64,000 bases of DNA from Clostridia bacterium (GCA_017503325.1 JAFVTI010000008.1:62001-126000), one strand, 5' to 3'; positions 43,036 to 51,285 are shown, numbered from the stretch's first letter. A program made the numbers and translations. The notes: generated from the sequence alone by a model not told the origin.

Positions 43036-43241
43036 TTTCACGAAACACTTTCCCCGTGTGTTTAGTCCGCCCCTTCCCCCGCGGACACTCACTCCGCTCT
43101 GCGTCGTTCGTTGCGGGCCCCCTTCCCCGGAGGGGACGGCTTTGCAGCGCAAATCCGCTCTGCTGCTTTTTGCCGCAGTAAACGGAGCGAAAAAATGTGG
43201 TTTGGCGACGACGGAATTTGCATTTTTATTCCCGCAAAAAT
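43036..43241. other. Gene-free stretch with repeat-like GC-rich sequence
   Basis: Contains CCCCTTCCCC, GGGCCCCCTTCCCCGGAGGGG and CCGCTCTGCTGCTTTTTGCC blocks of repeat-like character. Minus-strand frames here give short peptides of low-complexity appearance. It is transcribed leftward if the promoter at 43242-43270 is active. Confidence 0.5.
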
Positions 43242-43270
43242 ATTATACTACAATATTGTAGTAATGTCAA
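43242..43270 (-). promoter_or_regulatory. Leftward promoter with palindromic operator, divergent from XRE gene
   Basis: Minus-strand TTGACA (43270-43265), 17 bases, TATAAT (43247-43242): perfect boxes. The spacer carries the perfect 18-base palindrome TACTACAATATTGTAGTA (43246-43263), a likely operator. ACAACA...TGTTGT follows at about 43272-43289. Confidence 0.72.
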
Positions 43271-43327
43271 CACAACATGTTTGTTGTATGTTAAAATCTT
43301 CTTAATCAACAAAAAAGGGGAGTATGA

Positions 43328-43552
43328 ATGATGTATTATTACCAAAGGCTGAAGGATCTGAGAGAGGATGCGGGAAAATCACAAAAAGAGGTCGCAGAGA
43401 TCTTGGGTATTATGCAACAGCAATACTCCAGATATGAGCAGGGCATATATGAAATTCCATTCCATCACGTCATAACGCTCGCAAAATATTATAACGTGTC
43501 CTTGGACTATATTGCCGACCTGAGCGAAACGCCCAGAAAATTGTTTTCATAA
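43328..43552 (+). CDS. Small XRE-family transcriptional regulator
   Basis: A 74-residue single-domain helix-turn-helix protein (LREDAGKSQKEVAEILGIMQQQYSRYEQG, then ITLAKYYNVSLDYIADLSE). GGGGAG is five bases before the ATG at 43328. It lies beside a strong opposite-strand promoter whose spacer is an 18-base palindrome, so it probably represses that promoter and itself. Its arrangement repeats that of the regulator at 3330. Confidence 0.88.
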   Translation: MMYYYQRLKDLREDAGKSQKEVAEILGIMQQQYSRYEQGIYEIPFHHVITLAKYYNVSLDYIADLSETPRKLFS

Positions 43553-43571
43553 GTTTAGTCTGCGTGAATGG

Positions 43572-43607
43572 AAAAGGTGTGCTATCCCAAGGATAACACA
43601 CCTTTTT
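43572..43607. terminator. Bidirectional terminator
   Basis: AAAGGTGTG...CACACCTTT-type stem with inner TATCC/GGATA, followed by TTTTTT. It separates two convergent small genes. Confidence 0.85.
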
Positions 43608-43829
43608 TCAACATGCGACGCAATTTTCGCAATCGTCCTCGGCGCCGGCAGCCCCCGAAAGCAGCTGCAATGCCGATCCGAAATTGTAAATGCCGCGGCT
43701 GACCGAGCGCATATTGGCGCGGATCTTGTTTGTCTGTCTGTGTACCATCACGCCGACTGCCACCGTGGCAACTGCCATCAGCGCCAGTCCGCCCATGGCC
43801 ATGATCATGGTCTTCTTATCAAATAACAT
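43608..43829 (-). CDS. Small membrane protein with Cys-rich C-terminus
   Basis: 73 residues: one membrane segment (about 8-28, MIMAMGGLALMAVATVAVGVMV before trimming), a basic amphipathic stretch HRQTNKIRANMRSVSRG and the end DDCENCVAC. GGGGG lies seven bases before the ATG at 43829; an ATG two codons earlier is too close. The CxxCxxC end could bind metal. The family is not recognised. Confidence 0.65.
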   Translation of the reverse strand: MLFDKKTMIMAMGGLALMAVATVAVGVMVHRQTNKIRANMRSVSRGIYNFGSALQLLSGAAGAEDDCENCVAC

Positions 43830-43894
43830 ATCCATTCCCCCTTTTTGATCTGTGCTTATTTTGTACGCATGCGGGGAATTTTATGCAAACGGGC

Positions 43895-43923
43895 TTGTAT
43901 TTTTTGCAAACGTGTGCTATAAT
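43895..43923 (+). promoter_or_regulatory. Promoter of queT
   Basis: TTGTAT (43895-43900), 17 bases, TATAAT (43918-43923). Confidence 0.75.
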
Positions 43924-43925
43924 AG

Positions 43926-44012
43926 CCCATGTTGCAGGTCGAAGGATCAGCAACACGGTGAGTTCGTGACCATCCTCACCGCAAAAACAAAACTACGGAA
44001 AGGATTCCCCAA
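43926..44012 (+). ncRNA. preQ1-type riboswitch (probably preQ1-III)
   Basis: Downstream of the promoter lies GCAGGTCGAAGGATCAGCAACACGG, a stem CGGTGAG/CTCACCG, and ACTACGGAAAGGATTCCCC, whose purine run is the queT ribosome binding site. This order resembles the preQ1-III class found ahead of queT in Clostridia; ligand binding would hide the binding site. Assigned from memory of the motif and the gene it precedes. Confidence 0.6.
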
Positions 44013-44015
44013 AAA

Positions 44016-44555
44016 ATGAAAAAAAGCATCAATTCCTCAAAACGCGCCGCGCTGTATATGGCAGAGGGCGGGCTGATCGCGGCACTTTACGTGGTGCTGA
44101 CCATGCTGGTCAACGCCGTGGGCCTTGCAAACTACCCCATCCAATTGCGTCTTTCCGAGGCGCTGTGTATTCTGCCGGTATTCACGCCTGCAGCCATCCC
44201 GGGTCTGTTTCTCGGCTGCCTTCTTTCCAATCTGCTCAGCGGATGCATCTGGCAGGACGTGATCTTCGGCTCTCTTGCAACCCTGATCGGCGCAGCTGCA
44301 ACCTTCCTGATCGGCAAGGTGTGCAGAGAGCGTCCCAAGCTTTGCGGCCTTGTTGCGGGCATTCCCGCGGTGCTGGCCAACACTCTGATTATGCCCCCCG
44401 TGCTCAAATTCGCCTACATGCTGCCCGGCAACGTGTGGTATTTCTTCCTGACGGTGGGGATTGGCGAGCTCTTGTCGGCCTGGCTGCTCGGCCTTGTGCT
44501 GTTTACCGCGTTGTATCCCCGAAGGGAAAAGATCTTCCGTGCGTATCGGATATGA
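44016..44555 (+). CDS. queT: Queuosine precursor transporter QueT (ECF S component type)
   Basis: A 179-residue, five- to six-segment membrane protein of the QueT family: ALYVVLTMLVNAVGL, YPIQLRLSEALCILPVFTPAAIPGLFLGCLL, SGCIWQDVIFGSLATLIGA. It imports a queuosine precursor such as preQ1, probably with shared ECF energising subunits since none adjoin it. The preQ1-type riboswitch upstream supports this. A terminator is at 44565-44594. Confidence 0.93.
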   Translation: MKKSINSSKRAALYMAEGGLIAALYVVLTMLVNAVGLANYPIQLRLSEALCILPVFTPAAIPGLFLGCLLSNLLSGCIWQDVIFGSLATLIGAAATFLIGKVCRERPKLCGLVAGIPAVLANTLIMPPVLKFAYMLPGNVWYFFLTVGIGELLSAWLLGLVLFTALYPRREKIFRAYRI

Positions 44556-44564
44556 TAAAAAATA

Positions 44565-44594
44565 AGAGGTCGGACTTTTGTCCGACCTCTTTTC
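44565..44594 (+). terminator. Terminator of queT
   Basis: AGAGGTCGGAC / GTCCGACCTCT stem with a TTTT loop, then TTT. Confidence 0.9.
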
Positions 44595-44637
44595 ATTTTA
44601 ATCTCCATGCCGCCTTGGGCGGCGCAAATAGTGATGG

Positions 44638-44697
44638 AAACTTCACCGCGGAGCTTTGCTCCAAAAATGGGTTGGGACCCATTTTTAGGTGAAGTTT
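44638..44697. repeat. Cloverleaf palindrome
   Basis: Outer AAACTTCACC / GGTGAAGTTT enclosing GGAGCTTTGCTCC and AAAAATGGGTTGGGACCCATTTTT. It lies between queT and the convergent GH106-like gene and has the layout of a small palindromic mobile repeat. Confidence 0.75.
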
Positions 44698-44743
44698 ATG
44701 CGTGAATGGTTGCGTATAAAGGAATATAACGTGAACTTTCACG

Positions 44744-47686
44744 CTACTTTCTCTTTTTCTTGCTTACAACGACCGCGCAAGCTGCCGCTGCCGCAATGAC
44801 GGGGATTGCCCCGATCGCGGATTTGCATCCGCCCTCATTTGCAGCGTCCTCGGTGGTCTGCTCACCGCTCTCGGGGGTGGTCTGCTCGGCAGGATCGGTC
44901 TCGGGAGGCGTGGTTTCTGCGGGCTCGGTCTGCGCGGGCACGTTTTCTATCTCATTCTTGTCCTCGCGCACGATCAGGACTGCGCAATATGCGGGCAGAT
45001 CAACGTCTACCTCGTTGCCGCTGCCGCTTACGATCAGGCCGGAGTAGGGGTAATATACGGTGTATGCACCGTCGTAGCCGTCGGTAAAGGCCAGCGTTGC
45101 CTTGCCGTCAAGCGCGGTACTGTTTGCAACAAAGGCAATGTCGTGCTCTGCGTCGATAAAGTCACCGTACAGGACGTTTTTGGTATTCAGCGTATCCAGC
45201 GCGGTCAGCTTCATTGCGTTGTGTGCCATCTTGGAGATGCGGGTGGATGCAACGCTTTGCTTGAACTGATCGCAATCCGAAAGCTGCTCCATCGCTGCGC
45301 TCACGCGCTGGTTTTCATCGGTGTCAATGGCCTTGTAGTCCTCGTAGCCGGTGACCACGAATACCACGTTGCCGCCCGCCTGTTTGAACTGCGCCAGCTT
45401 TTCGGCAGCACCTGCAGAGATGTATTCGCCGTATGCCAGCACCAGCGTGCGGTAAGAGCCGTTGCCAATAGCCAGTCTGCCGTCATCGGTCACGGTTGCG
45501 GCGCAAATGCTCTGATCGTCAATGATGGTGTAAAGCACCTGTCTTTGCAAAAGGTCCAGACAGAGCTGAGAGTAGTTGCGGTTGAGCTCAACCGCAGCCG
45601 TGTTCTCACCCTGTGCGGAGGAATGCACGTCGTCTGCATTGTGCAGCGCCTGAATGGTTGCGATGGGGTAGAAGATAGCCAGGTCGCCCGCCTCGACAGT
45701 GCCGTCCAGAATGGTATTCATACGGCCGACGTAGGTGTTGAGCTGATTGATCTGATCGTAGGTGTAGTCGTATTGAGGATTGATGACGTTATAAATGGTA
45801 GAGCCGAACAGGCGGGTCAGCGTTGCGCCGCCAATCGAGGCACCCATCTTGTCGTTTCGGAAGTCATCCGTGGGTGCGGCAGAGGGATTATATTCCAGCA
45901 TAACGTCTTGCTTGCCGGCGTTGCGAGCAGCGCTTGCCACAAAGCGGATGCCTAAGTGGTTGCCGATATTGCATTCCGAAAGCAGCTGGTTGGGGTGTAC
46001 CCACAGGGTGTCTGCACCCGGGATGGTCATGCCGCCGATGATCTGCATGAAATCACCGCCGTAGATCTCCACGTGGTCGTTCATGTTTTCTTCAAAGAGC
46101 AAATGTCCCGAGGATGCGGTGCCGTTTGCCTCGCACCAAGCCGAGATCTGGTCGATGTAAGAGGTCTTGAACAGATCGGCAACAAGGGAATAGTAGTGGA
46201 TGCGCATGCGCTGCGCGTCCTCGTCTCGGCCTTCAAAGAGCAGGGGAAGCTGCAGCTCGTAGCCGTATTCTTGCTTGAATTTGGTCTCCAAGCCCTCGGT
46301 CCAGACGATATAATTTTCCATATCGCGGTTGCCAAGTCCGGGCTCGTCGGTAAAGAAGGCCTCCACCATGGAGAAGTCCTCGCCAAAGGAGTCCTTATAA
46401 TGCTTGTGCGTCAGCTCGATAAAGCGTGCAACCGCCTCGGGACGCAGCAGGTCTACGTGATGGAGCGTGGTGAAATCGGTACGGTCCTGCTCGTGGTCGT
46501 CGGTGTATCGCAGGACGTAAATGTCCAGCAGGCACTCGCCGCTGATCTCGCCTGTCAGGTCAAAGGAAAGGGAAGCGCCGTTTGCTTCGGGTGTCCAGGT
46601 CTTGCCTGCAGACCTGACGGTTGCAAGCTTGATCTCAAGGTCAATGCCCTCTCTGGGGGTGTAGGTGTATTTTGCCTTGTCAAGAGCCAGTTGGAAGTGC
46701 TCAATACCCGTAGCGCGCCAGGAGGCGTCGGTATCCAGCACCTGGCCGTATGCAAGTCCGCTGGGCCACTGGTATTCGTCGTAGATCCAGAGCGTCATGT
46801 CGTTCTGCTTGCCGTACAGGTAAGTGTCGCGCAGAAGGGTGAATTCGCTCTCATCCTTGAGGTATTGTTGGTTGAAGTTGACGTTGGAAACGATGCCGCC
46901 GTATCCTTGTCCCAAAAGGGATTCTACCTGGGCGGGGTAGGTGTTGTTAAAGCCGTAGGCGACCCAGTTCATGCGGTGCGCGTTGGCAGGAGAAGCAAAG
47001 CTCTGCCCTCTCCAGAAGGAGCTGTAATCGATCTCGGGTAACACGGGCTCGTTTGATACCTCGCTTTCAAAATGGATAAAGGTTTCCGCGTCCTCGCGCG
47101 TTTCGTAAAGGCCGTAGGCCTTGAAGTAATATTGCACGCCGGGGTCACAGAAGTTGTCAAACATATCAAGGCGCAGGTTGGTCAGCGTACCGCCAAGCTC
47201 CATGGTGTGCGGATATGCGCCCACGTTGGAACGGTCGGTCAGGTCAACGATCACCACCTGCCAGTCGGCGGTGTTCTTGTATTTGAAGTTGAAGAAGGGG
47301 TACTGATCTGCGGTGACCGACGTGCGCATGCGCATCTGTCCGCCGCGCGTTACGTCGTTGGTCTTGACCAGGAGTGCCATGTAGTGGTACTTGGCAATAT
47401 CCACCGAGCCTGCGGGCAGGGCAAGATTCATGTAAGGGTCAAAGCAAAATCCGTCGTGATTGTCCGCGAACAGGATCTGCATGGCCTGCTCCTGAGTGTT
47501 GTGCGTTCCGACGCAGCCAAGCACGTCAAAGCAGGCGGCGATGTTTGCCTTGTCGTTGAAGTCGACCAGAAATGCGGGCGCAACGTAAGCGTCGTCCGCC
47601 GCCATGGAGGGGCAGGCAAAAAGGGCTGCCGCCACGGTCAGCGACAGAGCGGTGATCAGTAAAAGGGTAAGGCCTGTTTTTTTCAT
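44744..47686 (-). CDS. Secreted GH106-like glycosidase with C-terminal anchor
   Basis: A 980-residue protein: signal peptide (about 1-28), a beta-sandwich (about 35-200), and a large catalytic part with WIYDEYQWPSGLAYGQV, AFFTDEPGLG, HLLFEENMNDHVEIYGGDF and MIPGADTLW-like features of alpha-L-rhamnosidase family GH106. A linker rich in Pro, Thr and Glu is followed by GGCKS, an Ala-rich segment and KKKRK. The ATG at 47686 follows AAGGAA and overlaps the stop of the upstream methyltransferase (ATGA). Rhamnose specificity is inferred from family resemblance only. Confidence 0.8.
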   Translation of the reverse strand: MKKTGLTLLLITALSLTVAAALFACPSMAADDAYVAPAFLVDFNDKANIAACFDVLGCVGTHNTQEQAMQILFADNHDGFCFDPYMNLALPAGSVDIAKYHYMALLVKTNDVTRGGQMRMRTSVTADQYPFFNFKYKNTADWQVVIVDLTDRSNVGAYPHTMELGGTLTNLRLDMFDNFCDPGVQYYFKAYGLYETREDAETFIHFESEVSNEPVLPEIDYSSFWRGQSFASPANAHRMNWVAYGFNNTYPAQVESLLGQGYGGIVSNVNFNQQYLKDESEFTLLRDTYLYGKQNDMTLWIYDEYQWPSGLAYGQVLDTDASWRATGIEHFQLALDKAKYTYTPREGIDLEIKLATVRSAGKTWTPEANGASLSFDLTGEISGECLLDIYVLRYTDDHEQDRTDFTTLHHVDLLRPEAVARFIELTHKHYKDSFGEDFSMVEAFFTDEPGLGNRDMENYIVWTEGLETKFKQEYGYELQLPLLFEGRDEDAQRMRIHYYSLVADLFKTSYIDQISAWCEANGTASSGHLLFEENMNDHVEIYGGDFMQIIGGMTIPGADTLWVHPNQLLSECNIGNHLGIRFVASAARNAGKQDVMLEYNPSAAPTDDFRNDKMGASIGGATLTRLFGSTIYNVINPQYDYTYDQINQLNTYVGRMNTILDGTVEAGDLAIFYPIATIQALHNADDVHSSAQGENTAAVELNRNYSQLCLDLLQRQVLYTIIDDQSICAATVTDDGRLAIGNGSYRTLVLAYGEYISAGAAEKLAQFKQAGGNVVFVVTGYEDYKAIDTDENQRVSAAMEQLSDCDQFKQSVASTRISKMAHNAMKLTALDTLNTKNVLYGDFIDAEHDIAFVANSTALDGKATLAFTDGYDGAYTVYYPYSGLIVSGSGNEVDVDLPAYCAVLIVREDKNEIENVPAQTEPAETTPPETDPAEQTTPESGEQTTEDAANEGGCKSAIGAIPVIAAAAACAVVVSKKKRK

Positions 47687-48903
47687 GATTCGTTTCCTTT
47701 CTGATAAGTGTTGACGTCCGACCACCAAGGGCTTGCGTCACCAAGCAGAAATGCGCGGATGCGCTCTGCCTCGGTGCGCGCTGCCTGCATGGAGGCAGGG
47801 TCGGGGTTCTTTTTGCGCACGCCGCGCAAAAGCACGTTTTTGGGCGTTTCCTCGGGGTCGATCAACTCAAGGGCTGCGGTCGTATATCCGTGTGCCTCCA
47901 AAATCTTGAGACGCAGCGCGTCGGTCGCAGCGTCGCAAAGCTTTTGGCGCAGGATGGAATGCTTTGCAATAAAGTCAAGCTCGGGGCAGGCAAGTGCGGG
48001 GCTCATGGCGTGGTGGCAGCAGGGGGTCGAAAGAATGACGTCTGCCGAGAAGGCCAGCGCGCGGGAGAGCACCAGGTCGGTTGCAATGTCGCAGGCGTGC
48101 AGCGAGATGATCAGGTGCACGTGGTCGTCGGTGTGATATTTGCCCACGTCGCCGCATAAGAATTCAAGGCCGTCAAAGCCAAGGTCCTTGGCTGTCGAGG
48201 AGCAGAATTCAATCACGTCCGGCTTGAGATCCACGCCGGTCATGTGCACGTCTCGCCCTTTGATGATGGCAAAATAGTGATAAACGGCAAAGGAAAGGTA
48301 GCTTTTGCCGCAGCAGAGATCGCAGATGCGCAGCGTGCCTGTTGCGGGCAGCTTATCCTCTACGTCGCGCACAAGCTCCAAAAAGCGGTTGATCTGACGG
48401 AATTTTGCGCGCTTTTTGTCGTGCACGCGGCCGTTTTTGTCGCTGACCTCCAGCTTGATCAGAAACGGCTCGTTTCCGTTCAGGATATATTGCTTTTCGC
48501 GATTGTTGAAAAGCGCTTGCACGGTGGGCGCGGCAGGTGCTGCACCGTTCAGCTTGCGCAAAAGTGCGTCACCGCCGAGCAGCGTCACCTTACCGGATTT
48601 GCCGGTGCGGTATTCGCTCTGGCCAAGCGTGGTCAGAATATTGATCTGGCCTGCCGTGGCAAGCAGAGAGAGCAGGGCATCGGTGTTGCCAAGCTCCAGA
48701 TTCTTATGCTTGGCCTTGTTGTCGGTGTGTAAGGATTCAGCCTGCAGACAGGGGCGGCCGCCAATGACCCGCACGGTCAGCGTGGTCTTGGTCGCATCCC
48801 CCTCGGTGTGACGGGAGAGGATGGCCTTTTTGAGAAAATTGTTCTTTGCAGCCAGCGTAATCAGCTGTGCCGCGGTCTGCAGCTGTGCGTTGTATTCGCT
48901 CAT
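47683..48903 (-). CDS. Class I SAM-dependent methyltransferase
   Basis: A 406-residue protein with a Rossmann methyltransferase core in its C-terminal half: LRICDLCCGKSYLSFAVYH (motif I), HMTGVDLKPDVIE, and LHACDIATDLVLSRAL with STPCCHH. The pattern is that of the large cytosolic methyltransferase family including GSTCD-like proteins; RNA is a plausible substrate but not shown. GGAGGAGG precedes the ATG at 48903. It overlaps both operon neighbours by four bases. Confidence 0.85.
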   Translation of the reverse strand: MSEYNAQLQTAAQLITLAAKNNFLKKAILSRHTEGDATKTTLTVRVIGGRPCLQAESLHTDNKAKHKNLELGNTDALLSLLATAGQINILTTLGQSEYRTGKSGKVTLLGGDALLRKLNGAAPAAPTVQALFNNREKQYILNGNEPFLIKLEVSDKNGRVHDKKRAKFRQINRFLELVRDVEDKLPATGTLRICDLCCGKSYLSFAVYHYFAIIKGRDVHMTGVDLKPDVIEFCSSTAKDLGFDGLEFLCGDVGKYHTDDHVHLIISLHACDIATDLVLSRALAFSADVILSTPCCHHAMSPALACPELDFIAKHSILRQKLCDAATDALRLKILEAHGYTTAALELIDPEETPKNVLLRGVRKKNPDPASMQAARTEAERIRAFLLGDASPWWSDVNTYQKGNES

Positions 48904-49661
48904 GCGTCCTCCTCCTTTTGCTTCTTTTTGAAAAGGGAGTCGAGTCGGGGCTCCTCGCGGTCCATCATTGCACGGATATTCTTCCAATGCGAGAACATCA
49001 TCAGGACCACCACGCCAACCGAGAGCAGCACGGCGGTGGGATTGGGTCTCATCAAAAAGGCGGATGCGATTAAGGGGTAGAGCAGCGTGGGGAAGATGCG
49101 CGCTGCGGTGCGGAAGCGCATGCCCACAAGCACGATGACGAAAATCAAAAGCAAGATGGCGAAAACAAGCGGGGAGAGCACAAGGGCACAGAGTGCAGCG
49201 GTCTCAAAGCCGCGCGTGCCGCGCATCTTGTTCCAGATGGGCATGATCTCACCCAGCACGCAGAAGAATGCGGCAATACTTGCACCGTCCGCGCCGCGGC
49301 ACAGAAAGCCCAGCGCCATGCACAAGATGACCTTGCCAAGCTCCAGCGCAAGGGTTGCAATGCCGTGCCATCTGCCCACACCTCTCCAGACGTCACCGAT
49401 CTCACCCTGCCCGGAGCCAAGCCTGCAAAGGTCAATTTTCTTGACGCGGCGGCAGTAAAGGCGGGGGATCTGGATCGAGCCTATCAGGTAGGGGAGGATG
49501 GCAAAGCCCAGGATCAGGCAGGCAAGGTAGAGTGCCTGCGCACCCGTGTTGACGGGGTGGAAGGTGTCCACGCCCTCGATAACGTGCACCTCGGCAAGGC
49601 CCAGCGCGATAAAGAGCTGGGGCAGTCCGGGGATGATATGACTCAAATAATCCAAAAACAT
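48900..49661 (-). CDS. PlsY-like membrane acyltransferase with altered motifs
   Basis: A 253-residue membrane protein whose segment order and signatures resemble glycerol-3-phosphate acyltransferase PlsY. The three conserved loops are present but changed: LIGSIQIPRLYC then GSGQGEIGDVWR in place of GSGN-type, GEIMPIWNKMRGTRG in place of the H-P-F-x-GGKG loop, and FSHWKNIRAMMDREEPRL at the end. The altered residues make normal acyl transfer doubtful. Its own promoter lies at 49707-49735. Confidence 0.72.
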   Translation of the reverse strand: MFLDYLSHIIPGLPQLFIALGLAEVHVIEGVDTFHPVNTGAQALYLACLILGFAILPYLIGSIQIPRLYCRRVKKIDLCRLGSGQGEIGDVWRGVGRWHGIATLALELGKVILCMALGFLCRGADGASIAAFFCVLGEIMPIWNKMRGTRGFETAALCALVLSPLVFAILLLIFVIVLVGMRFRTAARIFPTLLYPLIASAFLMRPNPTAVLLSVGVVVLMMFSHWKNIRAMMDREEPRLDSLFKKKQKEEDA

Positions 49662-49706
49662 AGAAAAAACTCTCTTTTCCGGGGTAAAAACCCTATACTT
49701 ATTTCT

Positions 49707-49735
49707 ATTATATCACAGCTTGCGGCTTCTTGCAA
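49707..49735 (-). promoter_or_regulatory. Promoter of the PlsY-like operon
   Basis: Minus-strand TTGCAA (49735-49730), 17 bases, TATAAT (49712-49707). Confidence 0.75.
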
Positions 49736-49758
49736 TAGCCAAGGTGTAAAGTTTTTGC

Positions 49759-49787
49759 TTGACAAAGGGGAGAGGGGATGCTATAAT
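49759..49787 (+). promoter_or_regulatory. Promoter of the paralogous membrane-protein genes
   Basis: TTGACA (49759-49764), 17 bases, TATAAT (49782-49787). It is divergent from the PlsY-like operon. Confidence 0.88.
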
Positions 49788-49836
49788 GAACTCATCCGCT
49801 ATATGCCAAAACCGACGAGAAAGGACGACTGTCTGA

Positions 49837-50571
49837 ATGGAATTCGAATTTACCTTTACCGGAATTGAACCGATCATTGAATGGCTGATCGAAACGGGGC
49901 TGATGGACGTGCTGAGCGATCTGATCTCCGATTTTTCATTCAACGCCATGTATGCGGTGCTGCTGACGCTTGCGGGATTGATCACGAGTGCGGTGACCTG
50001 GGCGGTCGTCGCGGTCGTCGTGGCCGTGGTTGCCGTGGTTGCCGTGGTTGTTTTTTTGGTTTGGCTGCTGTTTTATATCTTACATTCCATTGGCCTTATG
50101 CGTATTGCCAAAAAGCTGGGCGTCAAGCACAGGTGGATGGCGTGGATCCCGTTTGCCAATGCCTATTTGCTGGGTGCATGCGCCGAACAGGGAGAACGCA
50201 GAAACGGGAAAAAGCCTTGGAAATGGGGCTTGATATTGCTGTTCGTCACGCTGGGTCTGACGGTAGGACGGCCCATCGTACAGCTCGCCGTCAGCATCGT
50301 GCTGATGGTGCTCCCCATGCTTTCCTTTGTGATCAATGTAATTCTCGAGTGCTCCTCGCTGATCCTGATGGGACTGACGGGGTATTGTCTGTACCTGATC
50401 TTCAAGGAATTTCTGGGAAAGACGGGCGGCATCGTCATGGCGGTGTGCGCAGCGGTAATGGGCTTGTTGGAAGGAATCTTCCTGTTCATCGTGGCATTTT
50501 TCAAGCTGCGTCCCGCGCAAGAGTCTGCCAAGAAAGAGGATGAGATCGTTGCCGTCGTGGAGGCGGAGTGA
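49837..50571 (+). CDS. Membrane protein, paralogue 1
   Basis: A 244-residue protein with about five membrane segments. A Val/Ala run (about 56-72) is encoded by a short in-phase GCCGTGGTT-type repeat. The segment RIAKKLGVKHRWMAWIPFANAYLLGACAEQ is shared with the next gene. The C-terminal tail is charged. I do not recognise a function. Confidence 0.75.
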   Translation: MEFEFTFTGIEPIIEWLIETGLMDVLSDLISDFSFNAMYAVLLTLAGLITSAVTWAVVAVVVAVVAVVAVVVFLVWLLFYILHSIGLMRIAKKLGVKHRWMAWIPFANAYLLGACAEQGERRNGKKPWKWGLILLFVTLGLTVGRPIVQLAVSIVLMVLPMLSFVINVILECSSLILMGLTGYCLYLIFKEFLGKTGGIVMAVCAAVMGLLEGIFLFIVAFFKLRPAQESAKKEDEIVAVVEAE

Positions 50572-50597
50572 TATTTTCGAAAGGAGACGAGTGATTT

Positions 50598-51245
50598 ATG
50601 ACAAATGAAGAATTGATGCAGCAAATAATGGAAGCATTTGGGTTGCAGGGCACGGTGGATGCCGAGAGATTTGAACTTCTGGCGATTGTGATGATCGTTG
50701 TCGCGCTGATTGCGCTTGTGGTTGGTATTTTGACCGTGCTTGTGGCTTACGTATTGCAGGCGTTGGCCATTATGCGCATGTCCCAAAAGCTGTACGTTGA
50801 GCGTCCGTGGCTTGCCTGGATCCCGATCGCGCAGAGCTATGCTTTGGGCAGAGTGGCCGAGAGATGCGACGAGAGACAGGGCAAGGAGGTCAAGCCCTGG
50901 GCAAAGATTTTGCTGTTTGCACATATTGGTTATTACGTAGTTTACGTGGTACTGTCGGGTATGAGCGGAATTGTGCAGTTCATTGTTCCCATTCTTGGCC
51001 CTGCGCTGCTTTCGCTGCTGCAGACGGCGCTGTCCTTGGCGTTTACGGTATTTGTGTACATTTGCGTATGGAAGGCGTTCCGCGAGTTCTATCCGCCCAC
51101 GGTCAATATTGTGGTATTCGTGGTAACGGTGGTATTGAGCATTCACCCGATCACCATGCTGATCGCAAGCTTTTTTACGCTTCAGCCTGCGTACAGAGAG
51201 AAGAAAAAAACGCCCGAGGACATCACCGAGAGCTTGTACGTGTAA
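50598..51245 (+). CDS. Membrane protein, paralogue 2
   Basis: A 215-residue paralogue of the upstream protein; the shared core is LAIMRMSQKLYVERPWLAWIPIAQSYALGRVAE. The two proteins likely form a pair or an array of related channels or scaffolds, but nothing indicates function. AAAGGAG precedes the ATG. Confidence 0.75.
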   Translation: MTNEELMQQIMEAFGLQGTVDAERFELLAIVMIVVALIALVVGILTVLVAYVLQALAIMRMSQKLYVERPWLAWIPIAQSYALGRVAERCDERQGKEVKPWAKILLFAHIGYYVVYVVLSGMSGIVQFIVPILGPALLSLLQTALSLAFTVFVYICVWKAFREFYPPTVNIVVFVVTVVLSIHPITMLIASFFTLQPAYREKKKTPEDITESLYV

Positions 51246-51255
51246 CGAAATAACG

Positions 51256-51285
51256 AAAAAGCCCGCGCATAAGCGCGGGCTTTTT
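51256..51285 (+). terminator. Rho-independent terminator
   Basis: AAAGCCCGCGC / GCGCGGGCTTT with an ATAA loop, then TT. Confidence 0.92.

Noticed and set aside
43080..43235. 44-residue peptide downstream of the leftward promoter at 43242-43270
   Set aside because: The start has no good ribosome binding site and the sequence is Pro/Arg/Lys-rich repeat-derived; a non-coding transcript fits better.
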